Below are positions 1-6,472 of a stretch of DNA of 8,948 nucleotides, piece after piece. Every line of letters starts with the position of its first letter. The first letter of the stretch is position 1. The notes below the pieces were generated by a model. That model searched no databases and was not told where the DNA came from. It saw only the letters and a program-made list of their open reading frames with translations. The DNA comes from Bacillota bacterium. Lineage in GTDB: Bacteria; Bacillota; Clostridia; Acetivibrionales; DTU013. The position numbers were made by a program, and so were the translations under genes. The stretch covers positions 1-8,948 of the forward strand of contig JAEZMC010000006.1 in the NCBI GenBank assembly GCA_023435805.1, given 5' to 3'.

Positions 1-1
1 A

Positions 2-694
2 GAACAGCCGGGTTTATTGAAAAGGATTCTATGGGTATTGACTTCGCCGGGCAAATTGATGGAAAACCTGGCTGAAAAGCCGAGAGTACTGTTTGGACTG
101 ATACTATCGGCGGTATCCCTGGACTTGCTTTATCTTGCAAGACTGCCGTTATATAAGGATTTTCTGCGAAATACATTAATTAATCAGGCATCAGCCACAG
201 GAAACACGATGACAGCTGATTTGATCGAGCAGAGCGTACAGATCGGATCCATTGCAGGCCTGATCACAACCCCAATCGGCAGTGTTGTCGCTCTGCTCAT
301 TTACACACTGATCTTTTTAGCCGATTTAAAGCTGATGGGCGGGCAGGGTAAATTCAAAGCCTATCTTTCAGTAGTCGGTTATTCATACGTTATTTCGGTA
401 TTGTATATCCTTCTTCTGCTTCCAGTTTCATTCGTTACAGGAAGCCTGCATCAGGATGTACCGCTCACCAGTCTGGCCACACTTGCGTCCTTTGATATGG
501 AAGGGACATTTATTTTCGGGGTATTAAAGGGTATTGATATTTTTACCATATGGTATTATGCGGTTGTTGCAATAGGCTTAAAAACTGTGAGCAAGCTGAA
601 ATCGAAATGGGTTTATGGTACGGTAGCGGTTATATTTCTGGCCGGTTTACTCATCAGCGGTTTCAGTTCCGCAGCGTTGAAAGCATTCATGTAA
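2..694 (+). CDS. Yip1-family integral membrane protein (5' partial)
   Basis: A hydrophobic protein of about 225-230 residues in the window with the look of the Yip1 family: a short charged N-terminus containing SPGKLMENLAEKPR, then about five membrane helices, and a KLKSK loop before the last helix. The frame is open to the left edge. A TTG at position 17 could start it, but no Shine-Dalgarno sequence precedes it, and the preceding codons (EQPGLL) read like normal protein, so I treat the gene as continuing upstream. It sits 44 bp before an HlyD-type adaptor on the same strand and is probably co-transcribed with it. Clostridial MacB-like export clusters often carry such a protein; its exact role is not established. 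Confidence is high for a membrane protein and moderate for the family. Confidence 0.78.
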   Translation, partial: EQPGLLKRILWVLTSPGKLMENLAEKPRVLFGLILSAVSLDLLYLARLPLYKDFLRNTLINQASATGNTMTADLIEQSVQIGSIAGLITTPIGSVVALLIYTLIFLADLKLMGGQGKFKAYLSVVGYSYVISVLYILLLLPVSFVTGSLHQDVPLTSLATLASFDMEGTFIFGVLKGIDIFTIWYYAVVAIGLKTVSKLKSKWVYGTVAVIFLAGLLISGFSSAALKAFM

Positions 695-738
695 GATAGA
701 GGAAGTTCGGTCATAAGGACTATTTTGGAGGGTAGATA

Positions 739-2004
739 ATGAACAGGAAAGTGTTGATAGGCGGTATTATAGCAATCGTTACAATAGGGCTGGTGGCTGC
801 TGGAATTGCCAAAGCGGTCGGGTCGGGCGGAAATGCGTTTTCGGTTAAAACGGCCATGATCGAAAAGGGCGAAATATCGTCCTATATCACCTCCGACGGA
901 GTGATAGAGGAAGTAGAAAAAGCTGAAATCTTTTTTGATACACCGCTGAAGGTGAATAAGGTTCTGGTGGAGGAAGGGCAGCAGGTGAAAAAGGGTCAGC
1001 AGCTGCTGGAGCTGGATCTGGACACGCTCAATTCCCAGCTGGAGACCTTGAAAATCAGCAGGAACACACAGCAGGTTTCCATTGATTCAAAGGCGCTGGA
1101 TGCCGAGGTGGAAAGAGCGGCCAATAATCTGAAAGCAGCAGAACGAAACTACGACAATACAAAAAAGACCTATGAGGATAATATTGCCCTGTATCAGGCG
1201 AATGCCATTTCAAAGGCGGAGCTTGACATGTCGGAAAAGGCGTTTATAGAAGCGGAATCCGGAATAAGCGGCCTGAAAAACACCAGGATTGCCTACAATA
1301 CGGCTGTGGAAAGCAGGGACAATGCCAAAAAAACCGGACAGGAGAATTTGAGATCAACCGATATTCAAATATCCGACCTGGAAAAGAAGATCCGTACCAT
1401 CCAGGAGGAATGCTCTAGTCCGATCAACGGTGTAGTGGCGGGGCTTGGCGTAAAGGAAGGCTCGTATACCAGCAGCATGCAGGCTGCCTATAAGATTATC
1501 AATCCGGATAAGCTTCAGATCCGCGCAAAGGTAAAGGAGTATGACATTAAAAATATCAAGGAAGGACAGCAGGTCAGGATTACAGGCGAGGCCATCGACA
1601 AGGACAAAGTGGTTGCAGGCAGTGTGAAAAGCATTTCGCCTGTGGCAGTGACAAACATGACCTCCAGCGGAAATGAGACCGTCGTCGAAGTGCTGGTGGA
1701 GGTTAACGATGAGGGGGACATTTTGAAACCGGGGTACAATGTTACCTGTGAAATATCCGCCGTGGATAAAAAGGACGTGCTGCTTGCACCGATGGAAGCC
1801 ATTACACCGGATAAGGACGACAACAATATGGTTTTCATAGTAAATAAGCAAACAATGACCATGTCCCAGAAGCATGTCAAGATCGGCATCAATTCCGATA
1901 TGAGCGTTGAAATACTGGAAGGACTCCAGGAAGGCGATCTGGTCGTGCTTGATCCGCAGCCCGCCTACAGGGATGGGGCGCGGGTCAGAATCAGCGACAA
2001 ATAA
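739..2004 (+). CDS. HlyD/RND-type efflux adaptor (membrane fusion protein)
   Basis: A 421-residue adaptor for an ABC exporter, expected to be anchored in the membrane with its body outside the cell. Residues 5-27 form one N-terminal transmembrane segment, with no lipobox cysteine. Residues about 56-97 (VNKVLVEEGQQVKKGQQLLELD) form the first half of the lipoyl/barrel-sandwich domain. Residues about 98-225 form a long charged alpha-helical hairpin. The second lipoyl half follows at about 226-256 (SSPINGVVAGLGVKEGSY), then beta-barrel and membrane-proximal domains to the end (ILEGLQEGDLVV). A GGAGGGT Shine-Dalgarno at 727-733 supports the ATG at 739. It lies 46 bp ahead of a MacB-type permease, so the two probably form one exporter. 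The substrate cannot be read from sequence. In a Gram-positive cell there is no outer-membrane TolC partner, so the adaptor presumably works at the cell surface. Confidence 0.9.
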   Translation: MNRKVLIGGIIAIVTIGLVAAGIAKAVGSGGNAFSVKTAMIEKGEISSYITSDGVIEEVEKAEIFFDTPLKVNKVLVEEGQQVKKGQQLLELDLDTLNSQLETLKISRNTQQVSIDSKALDAEVERAANNLKAAERNYDNTKKTYEDNIALYQANAISKAELDMSEKAFIEAESGISGLKNTRIAYNTAVESRDNAKKTGQENLRSTDIQISDLEKKIRTIQEECSSPINGVVAGLGVKEGSYTSSMQAAYKIINPDKLQIRAKVKEYDIKNIKEGQQVRITGEAIDKDKVVAGSVKSISPVAVTNMTSSGNETVVEVLVEVNDEGDILKPGYNVTCEISAVDKKDVLLAPMEAITPDKDDNNMVFIVNKQTMTMSQKHVKIGINSDMSVEILEGLQEGDLVVLDPQPAYRDGARVRISDK

Positions 2005-2050
2005 ACGCCCCATTACATTAACAGGCAAGGGAAGAATTGAGGTTGATTAA

Positions 2051-3265
2051 ATGAACTTTTCCGAAAGCTTCAAACAGGCTCTGGAAAGCCTGAAAGCAAA
2101 TAAGATGCGTTCTGTTCTCACTATGATCGGTATTGTTATGGGCGTTTTTTCCGTCATTACCATCATGGCTCTGGGAAGTGCGGCCGAAGCATACATGAAC
2201 AGCCAGTTTGAGAAGCTGGGTGCCAATACGATCACCATCGCCTATAAAGATATCATGGTGGATAAAAAGGATTGGCTGTTGATGAAGGATCTGGATGCGG
2301 TCAAAAAAATAGCGCCGGAAATCAAGAATATTGCGACCTATCAGCAAAAGGGCGGCAGCCTGCGTATCGGCGACAAGACCAGGGACGCGTTTGTCTTCGG
2401 CGTATCCTCCCAGTACAAGAATTTTGATTTGATCGAGATGGCGGAAGGGCGTTTTATCAATGAGTTTGACGTTACGGCCCGAACGAAGGTGATCATTGTC
2501 GATGAAATCTTTGTCAATAAATATTTCAAAAAGGGGCAGAACGTCATAGGCGAGAAGATCTCGCTCAAAACACCGTCCGGAAGCTCGGTCACGCTGAAGA
2601 TCATTGGCGTGAAAAAAAGCGGTGACGACCTGTTCGGCAGCTTGTACAGCAGTGATATGATCCCTGCCATCGTCTATATGCCCATTACCACGGTACAGTC
2701 CGTATACCCCAACAGTGAAAGACTGGAGAGCATCATGGTTTCACTTGTTGACAAGGCGAAGCTTCGTGATGTGGGGAAGCGGATCGTGAAGGGGCTGGAA
2801 ATGCAGCATGGCAGTCAAGATGTATACATGGCTCAAAACTCGGCTGATATGCAAAAGGCTATTTCGGACGTACTGGGCGTTGTTTCTTCCGTGCTGCTGG
2901 TGATCGCTATCATTACATTAATCGTGGGCGGCATTGGAATTGTCAACATACTTCTGGTATCCGTCACGGAACGCATCAGGGAAATCGGTATCCGCAAGGC
3001 GCTTGGTGCCCAGAAGAAGGACATTGTCCTGCAATTTATCACCGAATCCATCATCATGACAGGCATCAGCGGCTTGATGGGGATCGTGCTCGGCATCATT
3101 GCAGGCGGCATCATTTCATCACTGATCAAGATACCTCCGATTGTCGACGCGAAGGTCATTATACTGGCCTTCCTGGGCTCCGTGGCGCTGGGACTGATAT
3201 TCGGGGTATACCCGGCAAAGCGGGCTGCGGATCTGGATCCGATCGAATCACTGAGATACGAATAG
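2051..3265 (+). CDS. MacB/FtsX-type ABC transporter permease
   Basis: A 404-residue permease of the type VII ABC (MacB/LolC/FtsX) architecture. The N-terminal signature FKQALESLKANKMRSVLT leads into helix 1 (about 21-43). A large extracytoplasmic MacB periplasmic-core-like domain spans about 45-270, and the FtsX domain contributes helices at about 276-306, 332-357 and 365-387. The cytoplasmic coupling segment ERIREIGIRKALGA (307-320) and the C-terminal PAKRAADLDPIESLRYE are classic for the family. Such permeases act as mechanotransmitters with an HlyD-like adaptor and a separate ATPase, exporting peptides, drugs or lipids. No ATPase is fused or present downstream. GAGG at 2039-2042 gives a good ribosome site for the ATG at 2051. 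It is the last gene of the operon before the terminator at 3291-3351. Confidence 0.93.
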   Translation: MNFSESFKQALESLKANKMRSVLTMIGIVMGVFSVITIMALGSAAEAYMNSQFEKLGANTITIAYKDIMVDKKDWLLMKDLDAVKKIAPEIKNIATYQQKGGSLRIGDKTRDAFVFGVSSQYKNFDLIEMAEGRFINEFDVTARTKVIIVDEIFVNKYFKKGQNVIGEKISLKTPSGSSVTLKIIGVKKSGDDLFGSLYSSDMIPAIVYMPITTVQSVYPNSERLESIMVSLVDKAKLRDVGKRIVKGLEMQHGSQDVYMAQNSADMQKAISDVLGVVSSVLLVIAIITLIVGGIGIVNILLVSVTERIREIGIRKALGAQKKDIVLQFITESIIMTGISGLMGIVLGIIAGGIISSLIKIPPIVDAKVIILAFLGSVALGLIFGVYPAKRAADLDPIESLRYE

Positions 3266-3290
3266 CAGATCATTCATATGCTTTTAATAT

Positions 3291-3351
3291 TAAGGCTGCG
3301 TTCAACATTAAGCAGATCGCTTGTGTTGGTCACAGCCTTATTTTAATTTTT
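3291..3351 (+). terminator. Rho-independent terminator of the export operon
   Basis: TAAGGCTG (3291-3298) pairs with CAGCCTTA (3333-3340). Pairing continues inward through CAACA (3303-3307) with TGTTG (3324-3328) and through AAGC (3310-3313) with GCTT (3319-3322), closing on a 5-nt loop. The stem is followed directly by TTTTAATTTTT (3341-3351). The long stem and T-rich tail 26 bp after the permease stop mark the end of the operon. Confidence 0.88.
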
Positions 3352-3363
3352 CATTCCCCCCAT

Positions 3364-3393
3364 TCACACGTTGAGACTCACCCACCATATAAT
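3364..3393 (+). promoter_or_regulatory. Sigma-A-like promoter for the decarboxylase gene
   Basis: The -35 element TTCACA (3364-3369) differs from TTGACA at one base, and the -10 element TATAAT (3388-3393) is perfect; the spacer is 18 bp. Transcription would start near 3400 and give a leader of about 60 nt. The leader contains a small perfect hairpin, AGCATG (3414-3419) with CATGCT (3426-3431). The site follows a terminator and precedes a gene on the same strand. Confidence 0.6.
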
Positions 3394-3447
3394 ACACGGT
3401 ATGAATTCTCTGCAGCATGGCAAGACATGCTCGGATATGCGGTAAAC

Positions 3448-3453
3448 AGGTGA
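3448..3453 (+). promoter_or_regulatory. Ribosome binding site choosing GTG 3460 over TTG 3457
   Basis: AGGTGA is the only Shine-Dalgarno-like element ahead of this gene. It leaves 6 nt to the GTG at 3460 but only 3 nt to the adjacent in-frame TTG at 3457, so GTG is the more natural start. The two choices differ by one residue. Confidence 0.5.
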
Positions 3454-3459
3454 TTATTG

Positions 3460-4911
3460 GTGAGGATCAATCAGAACAGAACGCCTCTTTTTGATGCTGT
3501 GAAGAAATATATCGAAGACGATGTGGTGCCGTTCCATGTGCCGGGCCACAAGCAGGGAAGAGGCTTGCGGGAAATGGCGGAATTCATCGGGGAAATGGCG
3601 CTCCGGATGGATGTGAACGGGATGGAAGACCTGGATTACGCCAATAACCCCACAGGGGTCATCATGGAAGCGCAAAAGCTGATGGCTCATGCCTTTGGAG
3701 CGGAATATTCCCATTTTCTAGTAAACGGTACCACATCCGGTGTCCAGACGATGATACTAAGCGCCTGTGAACCGGGCAGCAGGATCATTATTCCCCGAAA
3801 CGCCCATAAATCTACAATAGGCGGCATCATTCTGAGCGGTGCGATGCCGGTCTATGTTCAGCCGGAGATCAACACAGAGCTTGGCATAGCAATGGGGGTG
3901 TCGGTGGAGAGCATTAAAAAGGCAATCAGGCAGAACCCCCACGCAAGAGCGGTTTTTGTAATCAATCCGACGTATTACGGTATGACCTCCGATCTCAAAT
4001 CCATAGTCAGAGTGGCACATATGCACGGAATGGCTGTGCTGGTTGACGAAGCCCACGGTGCGCATATGTCGTTTCATGATGATTTTCCGCTTACGGCTAT
4101 GGAAGTGGGGGCGGACATGAGTGCAGCAAGCATACATAAAACGGCAGGCTCGCTGACACAAAGCTCGGTGCTGCTCTCAAGGGGCGGGCTGGTCTCACAG
4201 GACAGGATCAAGCACGCACTTGGCCTGACCTTTACTTCGAGTGCCTCCTATCTGCTGATGTGCTCGCTGGACATAGCCAGAAAACAGCTGGCCGTAAACG
4301 GCGCCGAAATGCTGGAGGAAACGCTGAGGCTGGCCCGCTGGGCCCGGGACGAAATAAATGGAATCGAAGGGCTTTATGCTTTCGGACGTGAGTTGGCAGG
4401 GAACAGCGGCTGTACCGATTTTGACGAGACAAAGCTGGGGATTCATATCAGGCAGTTGGGTTATACAGGCTATGAGGTGGAAGCGCTTCTCAGGGAAAAG
4501 TACAACATTCAAGTAGAAATGGCCGATTTGTATAATGTATTGGCTATCGTATCGCTGGGCGACAGGATGGAGGATATGGCAAAGCTCGTCAATGCGCTGA
4601 GAGAGCTTGCGGCGGGCAGAAAAGGCAATGATCTCAGAAATGCCGCTTCCATGCCGGGCAGCCTGGAAATAATTGTTTCACCCAGGGATGCCTTCTACAA
4701 TGCCAAGAAAAATGTTAAACTCGAGGATGCGGCGGGGGAGATTGCGGGAGAGATGGTTATGGCCTATCCGCCGGGGATTCCGGTTATTTGCCTGGGAGAA
4801 AGGATCACAGGCGAAATGGTGGATTACATCAAGCTGCTGAAGGAGCAAAGATGCCAGCTGCAGGGCACTTCAGACCCCAGGGTGGATTATATCAAGGTGC
4901 TGGGAAGCTAG
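3460..4911 (+). CDS. Orn/Lys/Arg decarboxylase-family PLP enzyme (SpeA/YaaO-like)
   Basis: A fold-type I PLP-dependent enzyme of 483 residues, matching the short Firmicutes form of the Orn/Lys/Arg decarboxylase family, which lacks the N-terminal wing domain of the large enterobacterial enzymes. Numbered from the TTG at 3457: PGHKQG at 29-34 is the family N-terminal signature; VDEAHGAH has the PLP-pyridine aspartate D197 and H200; SIHKTAGSLTQ carries the Schiff-base lysine K228. INPTYYGMTSDL and the C-terminal domain with AYPPGIPV are also typical. The expected reaction is decarboxylation of arginine, lysine or ornithine to agmatine, cadaverine or putrescine in the cytoplasm. Substrate cannot be decided from these motifs, and some relatives are annotated only as aminotransferases. 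It has its own promoter. No other polyamine gene is adjacent; the next gene converges with a 4-bp gap. Confidence 0.9.
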   Translation: MRINQNRTPLFDAVKKYIEDDVVPFHVPGHKQGRGLREMAEFIGEMALRMDVNGMEDLDYANNPTGVIMEAQKLMAHAFGAEYSHFLVNGTTSGVQTMILSACEPGSRIIIPRNAHKSTIGGIILSGAMPVYVQPEINTELGIAMGVSVESIKKAIRQNPHARAVFVINPTYYGMTSDLKSIVRVAHMHGMAVLVDEAHGAHMSFHDDFPLTAMEVGADMSAASIHKTAGSLTQSSVLLSRGGLVSQDRIKHALGLTFTSSASYLLMCSLDIARKQLAVNGAEMLEETLRLARWARDEINGIEGLYAFGRELAGNSGCTDFDETKLGIHIRQLGYTGYEVEALLREKYNIQVEMADLYNVLAIVSLGDRMEDMAKLVNALRELAAGRKGNDLRNAASMPGSLEIIVSPRDAFYNAKKNVKLEDAAGEIAGEMVMAYPPGIPVICLGERITGEMVDYIKLLKEQRCQLQGTSDPRVDYIKVLGS

Positions 4912-4915
4912 CTTG

Positions 4916-5359
4916 TCACACGATCAGAATAATGCCTGTAATAACCAGTGCGGCGCCTATGAACCGCATGAGTGTCATTTGCTCACCTAGAAAAAGTACG
5001 GCGCACAATATGGTTATCAGCGGAGAGCTGGACATGATGATGGTGACAAGCGAAACATCACCCTTTTTTAAAGCAGCGTAATATGCAAGATCTCCGACCA
5101 GTGTTGCCAGCAGCGCTTCGATGCCGATCAACCACCAGGCGCTTGCAGGGATGCTGCTGACCTTGGAAAAGCTGCCGCTTATGATTACCCATCCGGATAC
5201 CACACTGGCAGCAAAGATGGTTCGCAGGACCAGACCCGCCACCGGATCAATATTTTTCAATGCAATCTTCGCAAAGACAGGCGCAATGCCCCAGCAGACC
5301 ATGCCGAAGAGCGCGAGAAAAACGACCATTTTTTTGCTACCCCCGGAAAATCTCAGCAT
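4916..5359 (-). CDS. Half-size EamA/DMT-family membrane transporter
   Basis: A 147-residue protein with about five membrane helices (roughly 12-32, 39-60, 73-96, 102-124 and 129-147) and a single EamA repeat. The signatures are FGMVCWGIAPVFAKIALK at the start and LGEQMTLMRFIGAALVITGIILI at the end. Most EamA transporters are about 300 residues with two repeats. One-repeat members are expected to dimerise, by analogy with the small multidrug resistance family. The frame opens at a GTG at 5380, but nothing like a Shine-Dalgarno precedes it; GAGGAAA (5363-5369 on this strand) ideally serves the ATG at 5359, so I use that. The substrate is unknown. It converges on the decarboxylase and diverges from the VanW gene across an AT-rich region (5360-5462). 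Confidence 0.85.
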   Translation of the reverse strand: MLRFSGGSKKMVVFLALFGMVCWGIAPVFAKIALKNIDPVAGLVLRTIFAASVVSGWVIISGSFSKVSSIPASAWWLIGIEALLATLVGDLAYYAALKKGDVSLVTIIMSSSPLITILCAVLFLGEQMTLMRFIGAALVITGIILIV

Positions 5360-5362
5360 CTG

Positions 5363-5369
5363 TTTCCTC
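5363..5369 (-). promoter_or_regulatory. Ribosome binding site fixing the EamA start at 5359
   Basis: On the minus strand, GAGGAAA is followed by CAG and then ATG, leaving 6 nt between the GAGG core and the start. The upstream GTG at 5380 is preceded by an A/T run with no such element. Confidence 0.6.
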
Positions 5370-5462
5370 AAACCTTTCACAAAAAAATATGAGAATAATC
5401 GGACAATTATTACTGGAATTAATTTTTAGTGTATTTTCATAACTCGAGCAAATAATAACTTC

Positions 5463-6347
5463 ATGAAGAGATTAATTACTTTATTTTTTACTGTAATATT
5501 CATAATGTGTACACTGGATGCCGATGCGGATGCGTTATTCAAGCACCGTCAAACAGAAGGCTTGATTCGCGAGGGCGTTAGTATGGATATGGTATCCGGA
5601 CCTGTAACGGAGCTGCCATGGGATACGGACACGGAATTTATCAAGGCCGGGCTGAGAAATAACACCAATGTTCTTCTGGGAGGGTATCGGACCGTACTGA
5701 AGGATCCGCTTCCCGGGGAGGAATATAATGTCCACCTGGCTGCAAGTCTGCTTGCGGGCAGGGTCATCAAGCCCAATGCGGTCTTCTCACAAAATGAAGC
5801 GATCGGGCCTTATACACAGGAGAAGGGTTTTGAAAAAGGACCAACCTATATCGGAACAACTCTGACGACGACGATCGGAGGGGGTGTGTGCAAAATTGCA
5901 TCAACGCTGTATAATGTGGCAGTGCTGTCGAACCTGAAAATTGTAGAACGGCATAACCACAGCATGCCGGTACCTTATGTGCCCTATGGACAGGATGCAA
6001 CCGTATCATACGGTTCGAAGGACATCAAGTTCAGGAATGAAACGGGCAGTGACGTGATGATTTGGGCTCAGGGTATCGATAACGTCCTGTATATGGCCTT
6101 CTATGGCACCCGGCCCGCCCCGGCCGTTGAATGGACGCATGAAGTGCTTGAAATCAGAAAAGCTCCGGTGAAGTACAAGATCAATCCGCAGCTTAAAGCA
6201 GATGAAAAAAGACCTGTATTGGAAGGGATGGACGGAGCGGTTGTAAAATCCTGGATCACCATCAAAAACGGCGACAGAGTTGAAGTGAAATATATGGGCT
6301 TAAGTGACTATAAGCCGATGCCCCATCTTATGGAAAAAGGCCCGTAA
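5463..6347 (+). CDS. Exported VanW-domain protein
   Basis: A 294-residue protein with an N-terminal export signal (MKR, then a hydrophobic stretch to about residue 17, likely cleaved near ADADA at 20-24). A VanW domain lies at about 85-215, with the hallmarks NAVFSQNEAIGPYTQEKGF, GGGVCKIASTLYN (139-151, C143) and ERHNHSMPV. The C-terminal part (about 228-280), with EGMDGAVVKSW, resembles a degenerate G5-like module. VanW proteins are named for their place in the vanB vancomycin cluster, but most clostridial members are unlinked to resistance, and none of the van genes is here. It probably acts at the cell surface, perhaps in peptidoglycan biology. The ATG at 5463 has a poor Shine-Dalgarno (nothing better than CGAG about 14 nt upstream), and an in-frame stop at 5427-5429 leaves little room for another start. 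The gene is unlike the MFS gene after it in function. Confidence 0.88.
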   Translation: MKRLITLFFTVIFIMCTLDADADALFKHRQTEGLIREGVSMDMVSGPVTELPWDTDTEFIKAGLRNNTNVLLGGYRTVLKDPLPGEEYNVHLAASLLAGRVIKPNAVFSQNEAIGPYTQEKGFEKGPTYIGTTLTTTIGGGVCKIASTLYNVAVLSNLKIVERHNHSMPVPYVPYGQDATVSYGSKDIKFRNETGSDVMIWAQGIDNVLYMAFYGTRPAPAVEWTHEVLEIRKAPVKYKINPQLKADEKRPVLEGMDGAVVKSWITIKNGDRVEVKYMGLSDYKPMPHLMEKGP

Positions 6348-6354
6348 ACACGGG
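6341..6354 (+). other. Small hairpin over the VanW stop codon
   Basis: CCCGT (6341-6345) and ACGGG (6350-6354) form a perfect 5-bp stem with loop AAAC, and the TAA stop (6345-6347) lies within it. No T-tract follows, so it is not a standard terminator. It abuts the REP-like half repeats and may be part of that array. Confidence 0.35.
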
Positions 6355-6374
6355 TTGTCACGTGGGTTGTCACG
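6352..6374 (+). repeat. Tandem 12-bp half repeats GGGTTGTCACG(T/G)
   Basis: GGGTTGTCACG occurs at 6352-6362 and again at 6364-6374, a period of 12 bp. The second copy runs into the REP-like palindrome at 6366. A matching duplication of the arm (TGACAAC at 7065-7071 and 7074-7080) flanks the copy inside the MFS gene, so the extra arm appears to belong to the element. Confidence 0.65.
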
Positions 6375-6394
6375 GGGACAGGTCCGTTGACTCC
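6366..6394 (-). repeat. REP-like 29-nt palindrome, copy C (intergenic)
   Basis: The imperfect palindrome has core GGAC-AG-GTCC (6376-6385), outer pairs GTCA (6369-6372) with TGAC (6388-6391), and a short internal loop. Its first 19 bases, GTTGTCACGGGGACAGGTC, are exactly the reverse complement of 7053-7071 inside the MFS gene. Read on the minus strand it matches copies A and B at 24 and 23 of 29 positions without gaps, by hand. The GGGGACAGG core is typical of REP sequences linked to RAYT transposases in several bacterial phyla. Confidence 0.72.
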
Positions 6395-6424
6395 GGATAC
6401 GTCTTTGACATGCATAAAAGAGAA

Positions 6425-6463
6425 CTCCCGGAATAACATCATTATATATGTTGTTTACCGGAG
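6425..6463 (+). promoter_or_regulatory. Hairpin sequestering the MFS gene Shine-Dalgarno
   Basis: CTCC (6425-6428) pairs with the Shine-Dalgarno GGAG (6460-6463). After a bulged C6429, GG (6430-6431) pairs with CC (6458-6459). Then AATAACAT (6432-6439) pairs with ATGTTGTT (6448-6455), with TA bulged at 6456-6457. The loop is 8 nt. About 14 pairs (one G-T) would hide the ribosome site, which lies 9 nt before the ATG at 6473. It may be a translational switch, or the inverted repeat may be a protein operator; the sequence does not decide. I could not assign a convincing promoter in this gap. Confidence 0.5.
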
Positions 6464-6472
6464 ATTGTCACG

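Noticed and set aside
1354..2028. Long open frame antisense to the adaptor gene (224 codons)
   Set aside because: It has no membrane, domain or motif pattern, is rich in His/Cys/Ile in the way complementary-frame translations are, and lies wholly opposite a convincing HlyD-type gene.
3371..3393. TTGAGA (3371-3376) as -35 for the TATAAT at 3388
   Set aside because: The spacer would be only 11 bp. TTCACA at 3364-3369 gives 18 bp and is a better match to TTGACA.
4913..4919. TTGTCAC between the decarboxylase and EamA stops, like the REP arm
   Set aside because: It is a lone 7-mer with no GGGAC/GTCCC core nearby and overlaps the EamA stop codon; chance is enough.
5121..5429. Open frame of 102 codons opposite the EamA gene
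   Set aside because: The EamA frame on the other strand has clear membrane helices and family signatures plus a ribosome site; this one has neither.
5381..5462. Divergent promoters between the EamA and VanW genes
   Set aside because: The region is AT-rich and must hold promoters, but candidate hexamers (for example TTACTG with TATTTT) match consensus too poorly to place them.
6405..6410. Perfect -35 consensus TTGACA before the MFS gene
   Set aside because: No -10-like hexamer lies 15-19 bp downstream (the sequence there is CCCGGAATAA), so I do not call a promoter.
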